A stretch of DNA of 64,000 bases from Phytoseiulus persimilis (lineage: Eukaryota; Arthropoda; Arachnida; Mesostigmata; Phytoseiidae): positions 12,090,001-12,154,000 of the forward strand of contig CM075101.1 in the NCBI GenBank assembly GCA_037576195.1. Reading direction: 5' to 3'. Position numbers and translations under genes: made by a program. This document shows, in pieces, positions 12,816 through 23,907 of the stretch. Each line of letters opens with the position of its first letter. Position 1 is the stretch's first letter. A model generated the notes under the pieces. It was given only the letters and a program-made list of their open reading frames with translations, ran no database searches and was not told the origin of the DNA.

Positions 12816-15041
12816 TTCGGCACTTTGAGAACTTGGGATGAGGATCACGAGTCGGCCACAAATCAGCAAAGGGTACTGTTGTCAGCTGTTGGGCGCAGCT
12901 GACGAGGTTGGATCTCCGTCTATTGATCCGTCTCTGAGTTGATGTAGATGGGGGCAAATGTCACAGTTTAGAGGATAATTCTGGATCGTTCATCAGTCCT
13001 CGGCGAGTCGAACAACTCTCGCAGCGACCTGGTCGAGTTCACTGAGTCCTCAACTGATGACCGGGCTCGTCCCTCAGAATGGACAGGATCAGAGTCTCTT
13101 GAGGCGAACGCAGAGCATGCGACCGACCGACCGTCCCTTCACTGCTCAACAACACCATCAGCAAGTGCAGCGGCTCCGAGGAACGGTCTCTAGGAGTGCT
13201 CGCTGCTGTGGCTCTTACGTATACGGCCGAACTGCTCCAACTACTCTTTCCCATTTAGATGCGAAATGAATGATGACAATGATCTTTCGTTGCGGCCTCC
13301 TTCATCGAGCGACGCTCTACCCTCGATGACGAGTTACGACTCTACAGCTCCTCGGTTACTGTCTGGAATGGACAGCCCTCGAATCTACAATGACCTCGAG
13401 GGCCCTGGAGCGGATCGGAGACAACGTGAAACTTTGGCGATGAGGCGGTAGCGAGCAATGCTTTGAATCAGTAATCGTGAAATGTAGGTCGACGTCGAGC
13501 AAAACGCAATGACGTCATCAATGCAAAAAAATGCGTAAAATTAGATCCGCTCGCTGAATCGGCACCGCCTTGATGCGACTCGCTGCATAATGGTCCGCCT
13601 CGCTTGAGGAGCCGGAGAATCCCACTTGGGGGTCGATTCATTCGGGACTGGAAGCAATCTTCGAGTGTTGACGAAGCCTTGATCGAGCAAGCTCCGTTTC
13701 TGACTCGAATCCGGGATGAACACCGTTTTCTCCTGAGATTGGGTGATGACAGGCCGATAGAACTACGCTTGAGCGAACTCATCTGCCTCATCTGTTGCTA
13801 TCTCTATCCGATGTGCGCGGAATGCATGGTGCGATCAAACATCTTTTTTGAGCTCATTCGGAGCGGTGATGAGACACATTCCAATATCGACTCAAGGTTC
13901 GCTTCAAGTCAAGTTGATTCCTCCTCGGAAGCCTCCGAATCGGTTGCGGAACCGTACTAGGGAACGGTGTATAGAGTCGCAGAGAGAGGGTTATACAGAT
14001 GGGGAGCGGAACCACGCGCGACCTGTCAGGGAGCGTATCCCGAATTCGGTGTACTTCAGGAGGGATCTGGATTCGTTTGGTCAGAGTGCGCTGGTGAAGG
14101 CAGCGTTGAATATTTGACTCGCTGGAAAAAGTTTCATGGACGACAATGACGGGCATCATAAGAGCGCAAGCTCGGGGGATGATGCCTTCCAGGAGATTTC
14201 TGATTTTGTTGTGAGCGAATATACGGCCGGGCCGGCATCCTTTCCGCGAGGAACCTTGCTCAAATTGGACATGGGCCGCACAACGTCTGCCTGTTGTCCT
14301 CGGAGTCGTCCCTGGCAATGGACTCCGAATTGCGACCTTCAACTTTGAACTTGGAGCCTGGCACGACGGCCCCTCTTTGCGTTGGTCCGATGTGACTAGC
14401 TGCCGCGCCCCTCCTCTAACTCAATTGCTGCTGAGGCCCATCCACTGTTTTCGTGGGAGACGGCGCGATGGAACATCTCGCTGGAGGTGGAAAATTTTGA
14501 GTTTGACGAATCCGAGACCGGTTCTCCGAGTTCACAGGCGAGGAGAATTCCGATCGCATGAGCAGCTTTCCTGAGCAACGATATCACAGAGCCTCACTCT
14601 TCAAAATCGAGAATGCTTGATTTATCTCGAGTGTAACCATTCTCCTGCTACCGTTTGGAACCTCTGACTGCGAAAGAGTGTCTTGGGAGTCGCGCAGTAG
14701 AATGGTTGGGGTAGCGTTGGATATTCGTTGAACGAACCTAGATCCCGAGTAGCCCCGAGATGTAGCTTCCAGATAATCGGCTTCTGGCATGCAAGTCCAT
14801 GATCGTCAAGCGATAAGGCGGGTATGAGTATGAAGTCCGGTTTCGATTCTCGGAATTCCGATTGGGCGAATACCCCGCTCGAGAGCTCGGAATACGAGCG
14901 TGGCTTCTCATTCATATCGAAGTCCAGATCGGAATGCTCGCGGCGATACTCGTTGCAGAAACCTTGCCTACAGAGCCCTCGGACGATTGCCACTCAGGAT
15001 CATGCGGATCGTAGTCTGCCGATGGTAGTCGGAAAAGGGCT
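12816..15041. other. Spacer upstream of the RILP-like gene; nothing identified
   Basis: No gene family was recognised. The longest open stretches (13604-13960 plus, 13854-14342 minus) overlap on opposite strands, have no motif and look like chance frames. The part near 12816 should hold the promoter of the RILP-like gene, but no TATA box or other core element stood out. Confidence 0.45.
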
Positions 15042-15663
15042 AATATCACTCCTGGCGTACCTAGACGGCGCCGAGGGATCGCCTGCCCAGGGCGTGAAGC
15101 TCAGGGGTATTAGAACGTAGAGGATATCCGTAGCCGCGAAATAAACCCAATTCGTCCACAGAATCAATGAACGCTCTCAGAGACCTGGAAGGCGCGAAAT
15201 CAAAGTTCAAGTTTCGTCTCTATCCGTTTCTGCATTGGACATTCATTTCGTCTCGGCAGCGAAAGCTCGCCCCAGAGAAGTTGAACGCGCAGCGCTGAGA
15301 GGGCGCATAATCGGAGTTCCAGTTCAATCTAACAATGGAGCTTTATTATGAGATAAATGACTGTAAAATGTTGGTACGGGCCAGGAAGCACCTGCGTTTT
15401 GCCACGCGAATTATTCATACCATCGCCGTTACACTAGCCAGCTGCGATCTTCAAGCGAGTTAAGTCGGAACATGGGTCATGGTCGTCATGGGTCAAGAAA
15501 GGCTGAGCGCAGAAGCGGTGTTGAGCGTTGAGAGATGGCAGATTCGAAGCTGTTATAGAAAGCTTCGCCGCATTCAAGGCTTCGGACCCGGGTATCGAAC
15601 CGGCATCCGGACCCGGGTATCCGAGGGTGGACCTCCGATGACCGCCTAATGATTCACACAGTT

Positions 15664-15828
15664 GATTCGACCATACTTCTCAGGGTCCATTGGAGTGATT
15701 GTGGGGTCGATTCGACCAATTTCTCTGCGGTCCATTGGAGTGATTCCGGGGTCCATCTGACCACTTATCTGTGTGTCCATGGAGGTGATTTCAGGGTCGA
15801 ACTGACCATACTTCTTGGGGTCGATCGG
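15664..15828. repeat. 45-bp tandem repeat, about 3.7 units
   Basis: Four diverged units of 45 bp start at 15664, 15709, 15754 and 15799 (the last partial). Each contains a variant of GGTCCATTGGAGTGATT followed by GGGTC. Read on the minus strand, one frame is open across the array and gives 15-residue repeats of the form MDPxxxGRIDPTITP. It lies inside the hAT element, downstream of the transposase stop codon. A related 45-bp pair occurs at 29408-29475 in the opposite orientation. Confidence 0.85.
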
Positions 15829-16194
15829 TAACGATTCTCCCCCGCAACCCTGAGCTGATCCTGGCCGGCTACAAATAATTCTGAAAAGAGGCTTCGCGAC
15901 ATCAAAAACCACAACGCTTTGAAGCGCAAGCAAGCCTTTCTCGGAACCGAATGGGCTGTGGCGATTTCCCGAGCATTCCTCGATCGAGTGCTGGGCTTCA
16001 TTGGGAGTATAAAAATAAGTTGAATTCGTCTGCTGCAAAACTCATTAACTGATATTCTGCTGACGGCGACATGCTTAAAATACAAGCTCGGTGGCCCCAA
16101 AGCTCTATACATTGGCGAAAGAAAAAGAAGAGTACTTCACGGCCATTCCTCCGAGGAAGTGGGTGGTTTGACATTTTGAGAAACATACAAACAT

Positions 16195-18258
16195 TCACTG
16201 TTCTTCCTCTTGAGAAACTCCATGGTACCACGCTCGAAGCAGAACCAAACTGTCCAGTGTCTTTGGTCCGAGAGAAATTCTGGTCTTAGGGCAAACGGAG
16301 TTCATTATGCTGAAGTCCCTTTCTGGTTTCACCGATGTCGGCGGAATCGTCAGCAGTCTGCGAGTGCAAAGCTTCAGGAACCTCCCAAGGCCCTGACCCG
16401 CCTCGTGCAGTTTCATTTCTCTCACGATCTTCTCGCTCGTTGCTTCTGACTGAGATGGCGCTCGTCGAGGGCGAAGAGGGATTCGAAATACATCAACGAA
16501 GCCGAATGCAAAAGACGATGCGGTTCCGGGTTGCGGTTCCTCTTCAGCCTCTCCAGCCTCTTCATCGAGGATCGAGTCAACGAAATCTGCTTCTTCAGAG
16601 TCCCGACTCAGGATTTCGCTGATCGAATGCTGCAGATCGGCGTCCGATACGGCGCTCATTCCAAGAGCCCGTTCAACTCTTGAGTCGTATGATGGATCCA
16701 GGAGATACTGCAGGAGGGATGAGAATCTCGTTCGTCTCTTGCGGACTTCCTCAATCACCGCAGTCTGGAGGGCGACTGAAAGGCTGGAAACGTTGGATCG
16801 CAAACAATCCAAGAGTGCCAAGATTGTGCGATCGCCGTGGGCAAGAGTTGCCTTCGACGAACAAAGGAGCTTCATGGCAGTTTTGAACGGGATTAGCACC
16901 TCCCGAATGTTCATGAGCTCAATCTTAGCCTGTTCGCTGAACGGTTCCTCATCAAACTCGTCGAGTAACAAGTTGATTGACGGCATTATCAGCAACGCTC
17001 TTTCGAGCATTGTGATAGTTGAATACCAGAGAATTTTGGTATCCAGAATTACTCGGAGGCTCATCCCGTGCTGCTCTCGTGTGATTTCTCCCAGCCTGTC
17101 ACGTTTCGGGCCACTCCGTTTGATTCCGGTCAGAACTTTCCTCAAGTTAGCGATGGCCGTTTTCACCACTGTGAACTCCGGCTGTTCTCTGTCAGTCACG
17201 GGAATCTCGTAACGAGACCCAGCAATGGATACTTGATCCGAGTTTTCCTCATCACTACCCTGAGTCTCGGAGGCATCTCCACAAAAGCCTCCGACTTGAC
17301 GAATCTTTTCGCTCGTGTCCACTTGCATATATAGAACTGGAGTCAGGATTCCCTCGTTGTCGTTTTCGTCTTCAGAAGACGAGGAATCATAGCTGTCCTC
17401 CGAGTTATCGTCCTCGCCACAGATCGAGGTGTTGATGTGATGATGCGATGCACTTGGATCCGCCGATTTCCCGAGGACCCTCACGAGCGCGAGATGAAGC
17501 GCGTGCACGAGGCAAGGCTGGGATTGGAGATTGAGTTTCTCAGCTGCGTTCTTCATCACTGCAGCGCCGTCGGTCACTGCGAAGTAGCAATTCCGGAGGC
17601 TTACATCGAAGTCGTGTAGCCGTCCTCTCACTCCATCGGCCACGGCTCCCGCGGTAGCCTTTCCGTCGATTTTAACGAGACCGAGACAAAAGTCGACCCC
17701 GGCTTCTTCATCTGCTTCGGTTCTCAGGTTCACGTTGATGTAACGGTGTGGCGAATTCGAGACCGATGCCTCGTCGAAAGCGATCGCGAACGTTCCTCTC
17801 CCTAACTGATAAGTTGCTAGCTGCTTGCGAATATGTTGCCGACAATCCTCAGCCTTCTTCAGCACTATCAACTTGATTATGTTAGGTGACCGAGGCACGT
17901 CTTTGTCGAGATAAGTTGAGATCAGGAGTCTCAGCGTTGGAGATTCCGCGATGGTTTTGAACGGAACGTTATCTTCGGCCGCAAGCTTCGAGATTATGGT
18001 TTCAAGATTCCTGCCAGCGGCTTCGGAGGTTAAAAACGATGGCGGAGCTCGCCTCTTCACAGCTTTCCTCGGGTTGACCTCGGCTACGTTGTCGCTCATG
18101 CCATGAACTTTCCTGAGGTGCTTACCCATCGCACTCGTACTACTTCCTTTGTAGCAGATGAGAGTTCCGCATATTGTGCATAGCGCTCGGTCAGTTCCGG
18201 CGACGCGCTGAAAATACTCCCAGACCCAGCTTTTTGTAGGCGTTCGTGAAAGATCCAT
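16195..18258 (-). CDS. hAT transposase, BED zinc finger, intact 687-aa reading frame
   Basis: An uninterrupted single-exon protein. An N-terminal BED zinc finger (residues about 10-55) has its aromatic WVWEYF and ligands C27, C30, H47, H52. The RNase-H-like core follows, with candidate catalytic aspartates in AFDEAS and VTDGAA and the CLVHALHLAL segment typical of hAT proteins. An acidic Ser/Asp/Glu-rich insert occupies about residues 275-315, in the position of the hAT helical insertion. The C-terminus carries the hAT dimerisation block (SVKPERDFSIMNS, then LDSLVLLRAW). Length is in the normal range for the superfamily (about 600-800 aa). No stop or frameshift interrupts it, although the element ends are worn. 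It could be an active transposase, a recently dead one, or a domesticated ZBED-like host gene. Sequence alone does not decide between these. Confidence 0.9.
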   Translation of the reverse strand: MDLSRTPTKSWVWEYFQRVAGTDRALCTICGTLICYKGSSTSAMGKHLRKVHGMSDNVAEVNPRKAVKRRAPPSFLTSEAAGRNLETIISKLAAEDNVPFKTIAESPTLRLLISTYLDKDVPRSPNIIKLIVLKKAEDCRQHIRKQLATYQLGRGTFAIAFDEASVSNSPHRYINVNLRTEADEEAGVDFCLGLVKIDGKATAGAVADGVRGRLHDFDVSLRNCYFAVTDGAAVMKNAAEKLNLQSQPCLVHALHLALVRVLGKSADPSASHHHINTSICGEDDNSEDSYDSSSSEDENDNEGILTPVLYMQVDTSEKIRQVGGFCGDASETQGSDEENSDQVSIAGSRYEIPVTDREQPEFTVVKTAIANLRKVLTGIKRSGPKRDRLGEITREQHGMSLRVILDTKILWYSTITMLERALLIMPSINLLLDEFDEEPFSEQAKIELMNIREVLIPFKTAMKLLCSSKATLAHGDRTILALLDCLRSNVSSLSVALQTAVIEEVRKRRTRFSSLLQYLLDPSYDSRVERALGMSAVSDADLQHSISEILSRDSEEADFVDSILDEEAGEAEEEPQPGTASSFAFGFVDVFRIPLRPRRAPSQSEATSEKIVREMKLHEAGQGLGRFLKLCTRRLLTIPPTSVKPERDFSIMNSVCPKTRISLGPKTLDSLVLLRAWYHGVSQEEEQ

Positions 18259-18655
18259 GTCGACGACTCACGGAGATTGTCTGGCGATGATTGAGGACAC
18301 TGAATTTTCCACGGTTTTCACAGAATGGAGCTTCCAGGGAGCGCCCAGTGAAGAGTCTTTCGTCTGAGCCGGTTAGAGCTTGAGCTTCGAACTAAGTTGA
18401 CCTGGTGGTTCTCTCGTGCACTCGAGCACACTGTTTTCATCTCTCCACTGCAGCGACGCTGTTGAAGAAAGCTTTGCTGCAGCCGAGCCCCATCGTTTGC
18501 GATTCGGATCATCACAGTATCTTAATTACATTGAGTGAACATGACCTTGTTCTCAACTCAAAGGATCTCCTCCGCTTCGCCACCGAATGTTCATGCTGCA
18601 CACTTCTGTGGAACACCCGGGCGCGGCTTGAGCTCCACACGCCGCCAGATAACAC

Positions 18656-21061
18656 GAGCGAGAATAAATTGAGTGAGACGACACCACAGAGTATGACTTC
18701 AGACCATTCTAGATACCCGACGAAGGCAGGAAGCATAGCCATGTCGATAAGGTCCGCTCGAACCAATTCCCGCTCTTCGTTTGCGCCCCTATCCTGCCTT
18801 GTATGATTGTTGATGTAATGATTCAGCTTTTAGGCAGTTTACGCTACTGTAAACTTTGAACGAGTTTCGCTTTCATCGGCTGTTTCCATTGGTGTAGATC
18901 AGACTCCAAAACCCTCTGGCGGCTCGTTTGACGTTTGAGGCGTTGTTTTGGTTTCGACTCATAATCTCGATTGCATCGGGGGACGACCTCGGATCCATGA
19001 TCGCGGCAGCCCAAACTGCCGGCCGAATCGCCCTCAAGTCGCCCAGAAAGAGCGGTCGGGTCGTGCTGAACCTGAGGCTGAGGAGTCTATTCTCTGCTCC
19101 ACTGAGAAGGAATATATGTATTCCGAAGGCTCCGTGTCGTGGTCACGAGCCTCAGGTGAGCGGGAATATGTCGTGAGGACTGATGAATCACGTCCCCCGC
19201 TCCTCAGTTCGAGCAAGGACAAAAACTGCATGGCAGCCAACCCTTCCCCGCGCCCTTCAGTGGCATCTGGAGTCGGTTATATGCATATATGTACTTGCTT
19301 TCACGGTTTCGCATCAAAACGTTTCGCCGCTTCTTGCTCTGGTGATGCTTCGACCGGACATTCTCAGTGCCATAGTCTCTGCTCCTCACCCTCACAACAG
19401 TATCCAGATCCCGAAGAGTTAGTCATCGCTCACCAAGTTCACCAGCCCGGTAGTTGAGAACCGTTTCTCTCGAACGAATCGCTGGGTTTGGAGCGGCATT
19501 TCCCGCTGGTATGGCTTCGTATCGGCATTTTTCGGCCGTTTGGCTTCTTAGCGGCATTTTCCGCTGGTATGGCTTCGTTCTGAATGCGACTGGTCACGGC
19601 AATAACCTCTAGAAACCAACGCTCGCCGTATTCTCTTCATGAGCCGACAGGATTCGCTGGATTCATCATGTCCTCTGGCGAAAATACACCATTACCTTTA
19701 CCAACGCTGATTGACTGAAATCCAGATGCGGAAGGATCTCCGACAGCTATCGGAAAGCATCGCAATCACCGATCTTAGGATTCTTGCAAAACATCGTGCG
19801 CCCCGACATCCCGCACCCCATGCTATGCATGTAATTAGAACGATCGTTTTCTTCCCATATTCGTCCATGAAACAAAAATCGGGTTTAGATCAAAAGCGCA
19901 CATCTCCATCTGGTTACGAGTTCCCATAACCTCAATTTTCCGCTGAAATAAACCAATGCAACGCGGCCCTCCGCTAAACATGACTCCTCGAAAATCGGAT
20001 CGGGGGAATGTGTCGATCTGTACGAGAGGGTTATGTGGTGGAACGAAGCGCATTCATGATCGTCATCTGCAACGGAGAACGAGCATCAGGCGGGGAAATT
20101 ATTGCGCTGCACAAAACTGAAAATATATCCGTCTCCTCATACCATCTAAATAGTCGAATTCCGGCTCTTGCTCTAATAAACATCTGTTTGACTGTTCTCC
20201 TGCGGTAATTTGGATTGCTATCCATAGGTTACGATAGCGCTTCAAGGCTGTGTTACCTTGGTATAGTATCAAGGGGATTTCGTCGAAAGGATAAAAGACC
20301 ACAGTCTTTCGTTGTTTCCTCAAAGACCGAAAAAAGGGAGAGCGGACGTTTTAGAACTGGGCTCTTCGATTCTTCCCTCCTAGCTTGGTACGGAATTATG
20401 CCATCGAACAGTCCTTGAGGCCGCTTGACAAGAATGGACTATGTCAAGGACTCTCAGAGACACAAAAGTGAGAGAGCTCCTTCTCGGGTCATCGACACAG
20501 CGAGAAAAATGTTCGCCCTTCACGTTGCGTTGTAATATAGGCCGTTACGTCCGTGATCGTTTTCGGAAATGAAGGTTATATTTCGTAGAGAGGATGACGC
20601 GGATATATGCGCGGATCTCCCCAAGACAGTGGTCGTGTTACAACTCAAAAGATGTCTTTATCCTCTGCGGGGCGACGGTGGAATAGCGCACGGCCGAACA
20701 AGAATAACCCTTCCAATTCCGATGCGTCCGATTGAGCATCCAGAGAGCGGTTGCACGTCGGAACCTAGTTCTCCCTAAGGATCTGCGGCGCGCCGAATGA
20801 AGCTGAGGGCTTCCAAGATCGCTAAATTTCGCGCCCTCCATACCCCTTCCCCCCTCTTTTGTCTTTCTGTTTCTGCAAGAATGGCTGGGACTCGCACACT
20901 CTCGAACCTCGTTCCATTTCGCTCCTTTTCTACCACTGAAGAAGCGACCTCGAGATCCCATGCATCCTACATCCTTACTTACATCTGCCACTTGTCACCG
21001 CCGCGCGCCGTTGAGCGGCAGGTATTTCATCAGTTTTCAGCCCTATCGATTGCGTATCAGC
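18656..21061. other. Spacer between two hAT copies; no gene seen
   Basis: No conserved protein or RNA was recognised. Open frames here are short and overlap on both strands. The only clear structure is the 29-bp tandem repeat at 19492-19578. Confidence 0.45.
19492..19578. repeat. 29-bp tandem repeat, three units
   Basis: Units at 19492-19520, 19521-19549 and 19550-19578. Units 1 and 3 are almost identical (AGCGGCATTT then CGCTGGTATGGCTTCGT); unit 2 is diverged. It is a small minisatellite with no coding meaning evident. Confidence 0.85.
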
Positions 21062-21893
21062 CTCTTCTGCAGTGGCGTATCTAGGAGGGGGCAGAGTGGG
21101 CTCTTGCCCCGGGCGCAAAGCTGATGGGGCGCTCAGTTTAAGGGCGCAAAGCTGATGGGGCGCGCAGTTATGGGGCCTAAAACCGTACTTGATTTTTTTC
21201 CGGACCCCTAACCGCAAAATGAACTCGATTCGTCTTCCGAACGGATAAACGCCTCAGAGATCTGGGGGGCGCCAAATTCGAGTTAAAGTTTGTCCATATC
21301 CGTATTTGCATTGGAGGCTCGATTCGTCTCGGCAACGGAATTTCGCCTCAGAGAAGTCAGGAGCGCGGACCTAGGGGCGCGGAAGAGATGGAGTACCATA
21401 AATGCTTTAGACTGCAATGAAAACTCGCCTCAACTCAGGCACGGGGACATGCACAAGAGGGCTGATGGCTTGCATCTCTGTATCGTGGGGGCGCAAAGCT
21501 GAAGACAAACGGATCCGAAGTTCTTTCAAACTCCTCCACTGCAGCAGAAATTAATTCTATAGATTAATTCTTCTTCTAGAAAATGATTAAATTATGGTTC
21601 GGGAGAAGCTGGGCGCATTAGCATTTCTGAGCGTTGAGAGACGAAACGAAAAAAAAAGTTCTTGGAGCTGTTGGATGATAGAAGGTTTCGCCGCAATCAA
21701 GGCTCATCGTGTGCGACTCAGGTCATCAAACGATCGTGAAAACATTGAGTGAACATGACCTTGTTTCCAACGAGAAGAATCTCTTGCGGTGGCTCGCCAA
21801 ATTTTCCCGCGGGCCCGGAGAGGAGGGGGGGGGACACATTTTTGTCGGTTTGCCCCGGGCGCCGCTTGAGCTTGATACGCAACTGCTTTTCTG
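21062..21893. mobile_element. Non-autonomous hAT element (MITE-like), 816 bp with 8-bp TSD
   Basis: The element spans 21070-21885. The left end starts CAGTGGCGTATCTAG and the right end is CTTGATACGCAACTG, an imperfect terminal inverted repeat of classic hAT form. The 8-bp flanks are CTCTTCTG (21062-21069) and CTTTTCTG (21886-21893), 7 of 8 identical. Terminal sequence of about 0.55 kb on the left and 0.2 kb on the right is shared with the transposase-bearing element at 15050-18647, and there is no coding capacity between. It is therefore most simply an internally deleted derivative that could be moved by that transposase. A 19-bp motif, GGGCGCAAAGCTGATGGGG, is directly repeated near the left end. 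Confidence 0.8.
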
Positions 21894-23107
21894 CCTTTAT
21901 TCTCGCATCAGACATTATGGATCTCGGCAATGTACGGCTATGAGCACTGCTGACAAATCACACTCCAACTCCACACTCTAACGTGCCCTTACCCGCTTGA
22001 TTGAATTTCTCAGGTCTCCTCGTCCCACCTGTGATGCACCTCCCACCACTCTGATAGCAAGGATCCACAGCCAGTGCACCCGAGCGGCGGAATCCCAGTC
22101 CGAAGAAGAGTAAGCAAATGAATCTGGTCTGTAGGAGCGATGCTTGACTGGAGGAAGTTCTCGGAAGCAGCCAGTCATCGTCAAGGATTTCGAGAAACCA
22201 TTGAAATATTGGGTGTTGTGTGTTAAGTGACTGCTTCGAGCATTCCCTGGCTTCCGAAGCATTTTAATCTGGTCGAGTTGGATGATTGAGATCTGGTTTC
22301 CAAGAGAAACTCCACCTCGATGCCGTTGTATTTGACCTAAAAATGATCACACCAACAATGATATAACCTTGCTGTCCAAGGTACAAGGGATTCCGGAGTC
22401 ACATTCCGGAAGAAGAATGGTATGGTCAGGAAGCCAGAGGACTCAGCATCGACGGCGAATGAGAGAAGGGTTTTTGTCTAGCTCCAGTCGATGTATGTCT
22501 ACTTGGTCGGAGCAAAGACTGAGTGCCGGAAATATGAAGTCGAAGGAAGGACTCTCAGCCTGGCGCTTATGACCTGTGACTCCCATCAATGAGTTCCTAG
22601 CCTGACGACGATACTTGTCGCCACATGGAGCTCGAGCGGCAGTCGATTAAGAAAACCTCTAACGCCGGAGTGGCATATCGGAACGCGATATTCGACTGGA
22701 ACATCAGTCGAATATTAGGGCGCTCAGATCTGAAATCGCAAGACGGTTCCTTCGCGCCGCTCGGAGTCGTTCTCTCGAAACTCTCGGTCATTATTGAGTC
22801 AAGAACGACGATTACGTGGGCCCGACCACTAATCCCACTAATCAATAGTCATAGAACGCTTGTTGAACAACGCAGTCCGGCCCATAACCACCCTGAGAAT
22901 CTGAGAGAGCCTGTGTGCTTAAGGCCGGAGTTCCCAGAGCGACAAGAAGGTGAGATGGTTTTCGAATTCAAGGCAAGGCGAGTGAATATATAATCATTGA
23001 ATGGATCAACCTCCGGCCACAGCTTCTAGTGGCTCCGTTTTCTTCAGGGTGAGGAATCGGTGTGGGGGAAGCAGCTTCACACGAAGGTTCCCTGTTTCAA
23101 GTCGACG
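21894..23107. other. Spacer upstream of the secreted-protein gene, partly duplicated
   Basis: No gene was recognised between 21894 and about 22880. From about 22880 to 23107 the sequence resembles 25862-26072, the segment in front of the truncated duplicate, so promoter and leader appear to have been copied along with exon 1. Confidence 0.5.
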
Positions 23108-23907
23108 ATGTTTCTCCCTGCGGTGCTGTGTGCGACCCTGGTGAGCTCCGCGATCAGTGGATCCCCCGAGAACTCATACATGGACGAGGTTCTCAAGCAA
23201 GATATCCTAACAGTGAGTTTTTCCAACACATTCTCCCAAATAACCGACATTTGAATCCCGATCGATCTCTCGCTCCTCTTCAAATACGGTGGAATTCTGC
23301 AGTCCGAGGTTTCGATAAATTCGAAGAAGTCCGATTTGGAATCTGCTCATGCTTGATGGTGGTCCAATTGTTCGCTCAATCCGCAGAATCAGTCTGGCGG
23401 CTGGGAGAACGTTCGGCTCAAAGGATTCTCGATAGAAATCGAAGCAAACTCGAACACCTCGAAAACCTTCAAAGCCAACTTCTCCACCATCGCCGTTGGA
23501 GGTCTAAATAGGCTGCACAGGACTGGCGAGTGCTCCCTGAACCCCCACGAGGACGGAATTCTCATACTTTGCGATGTCCAGCTCTATCCTCTATCTATCG
23601 ATATGAGCGCCAGGCTAGAGGTGTGAATGCTTCCACAGTGACGGTCCATGTGACTGAGCATCTCTTTCGCAAGCTCCCGGACAAGTTCATCTATTTTCAG
23701 AACGGCCGCTCGATCTCGGTACACGGCGAGGTACGAAACGGGAGCTCCTTCCGAGTCGGACTCTTCGGGTTCCCCGGTGATGTGGCAGAACGCGTGGGTC
23801 TGAGCATGGAGCTGTTCGAGCTGAACACAGAAGATATCAGACGACAGCTCCAGCTGGATTCCGAGAGGTTAGCAGGCTTCTCGGAGGAAATGAGTTTCCA
23901 AACTTAA
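23108..23907 (+). CDS. Small secreted protein, possibly mite group-7 allergen-like
   Basis: Three exons, 23108-23212, 23387-23620 and 23701-23907, all joined in phase 0, give 181 aa. Residues 1-18 are a signal peptide (MFLPAVLCATLVSSAISG), so the product should be exported. The mature part has an alternating hydrophobic pattern (VRLKGFSIEIEA, FSTIAVGGLNRLHRTG), one likely cysteine pair (in TGECSL and LILCDV) and a helical C-terminus. The order of these segments recalls the mite Der p 7 / lipid-binding (BPI or JHBP-like) secreted fold, but the match is weak and made from memory. It is also somewhat shorter than Der p 7 (about 215 aa). The 80-bp second intron (GTGTGA to TTTTCAG) removes what would otherwise look like a frame break. 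A truncated duplicate of exon 1 lies 3 kb downstream. Confidence 0.65.

Larger units (their letters stand above)
15042..18655 (-). mobile_element. hAT-superfamily DNA transposon, near full length
   Basis: The element proper is about 15050-18647 (3.6 kb) and encodes a hAT transposase on the minus strand. Its left 0.55 kb and right 0.2 kb match, in the same order, the left and right parts of the shorter copy at 21070-21885. The left end reads TGGCGTACCTAG against TGGCGTATCTAG in that copy; the right end, around 18610-18647, is more worn (CCCGGGCGCGGCTTGAGCT is shared, with small changes). The 8-bp flanks AATATCAC (15042-15049) and GATAACAC (18648-18655) agree at 6 of 8 positions, as expected for a decayed hAT target-site duplication. 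Exact end bases are uncertain by a few nucleotides. A 45-bp tandem repeat sits between the coding region and the left end. Confidence 0.75.

Noticed and set aside
15577-15625. Doubled CGGACCCGGGTATC with a GTTCGA-like core, as in a tRNA-derived SINE
   Set aside because: It lies inside the hAT element; no A box and no cloverleaf; treated as part of the transposon.
23530-23640. Apparent frame break in the secreted-protein gene
   Set aside because: An 80-bp phase-0 intron (23621-23700) explains the change of frame, so the gene is whole.
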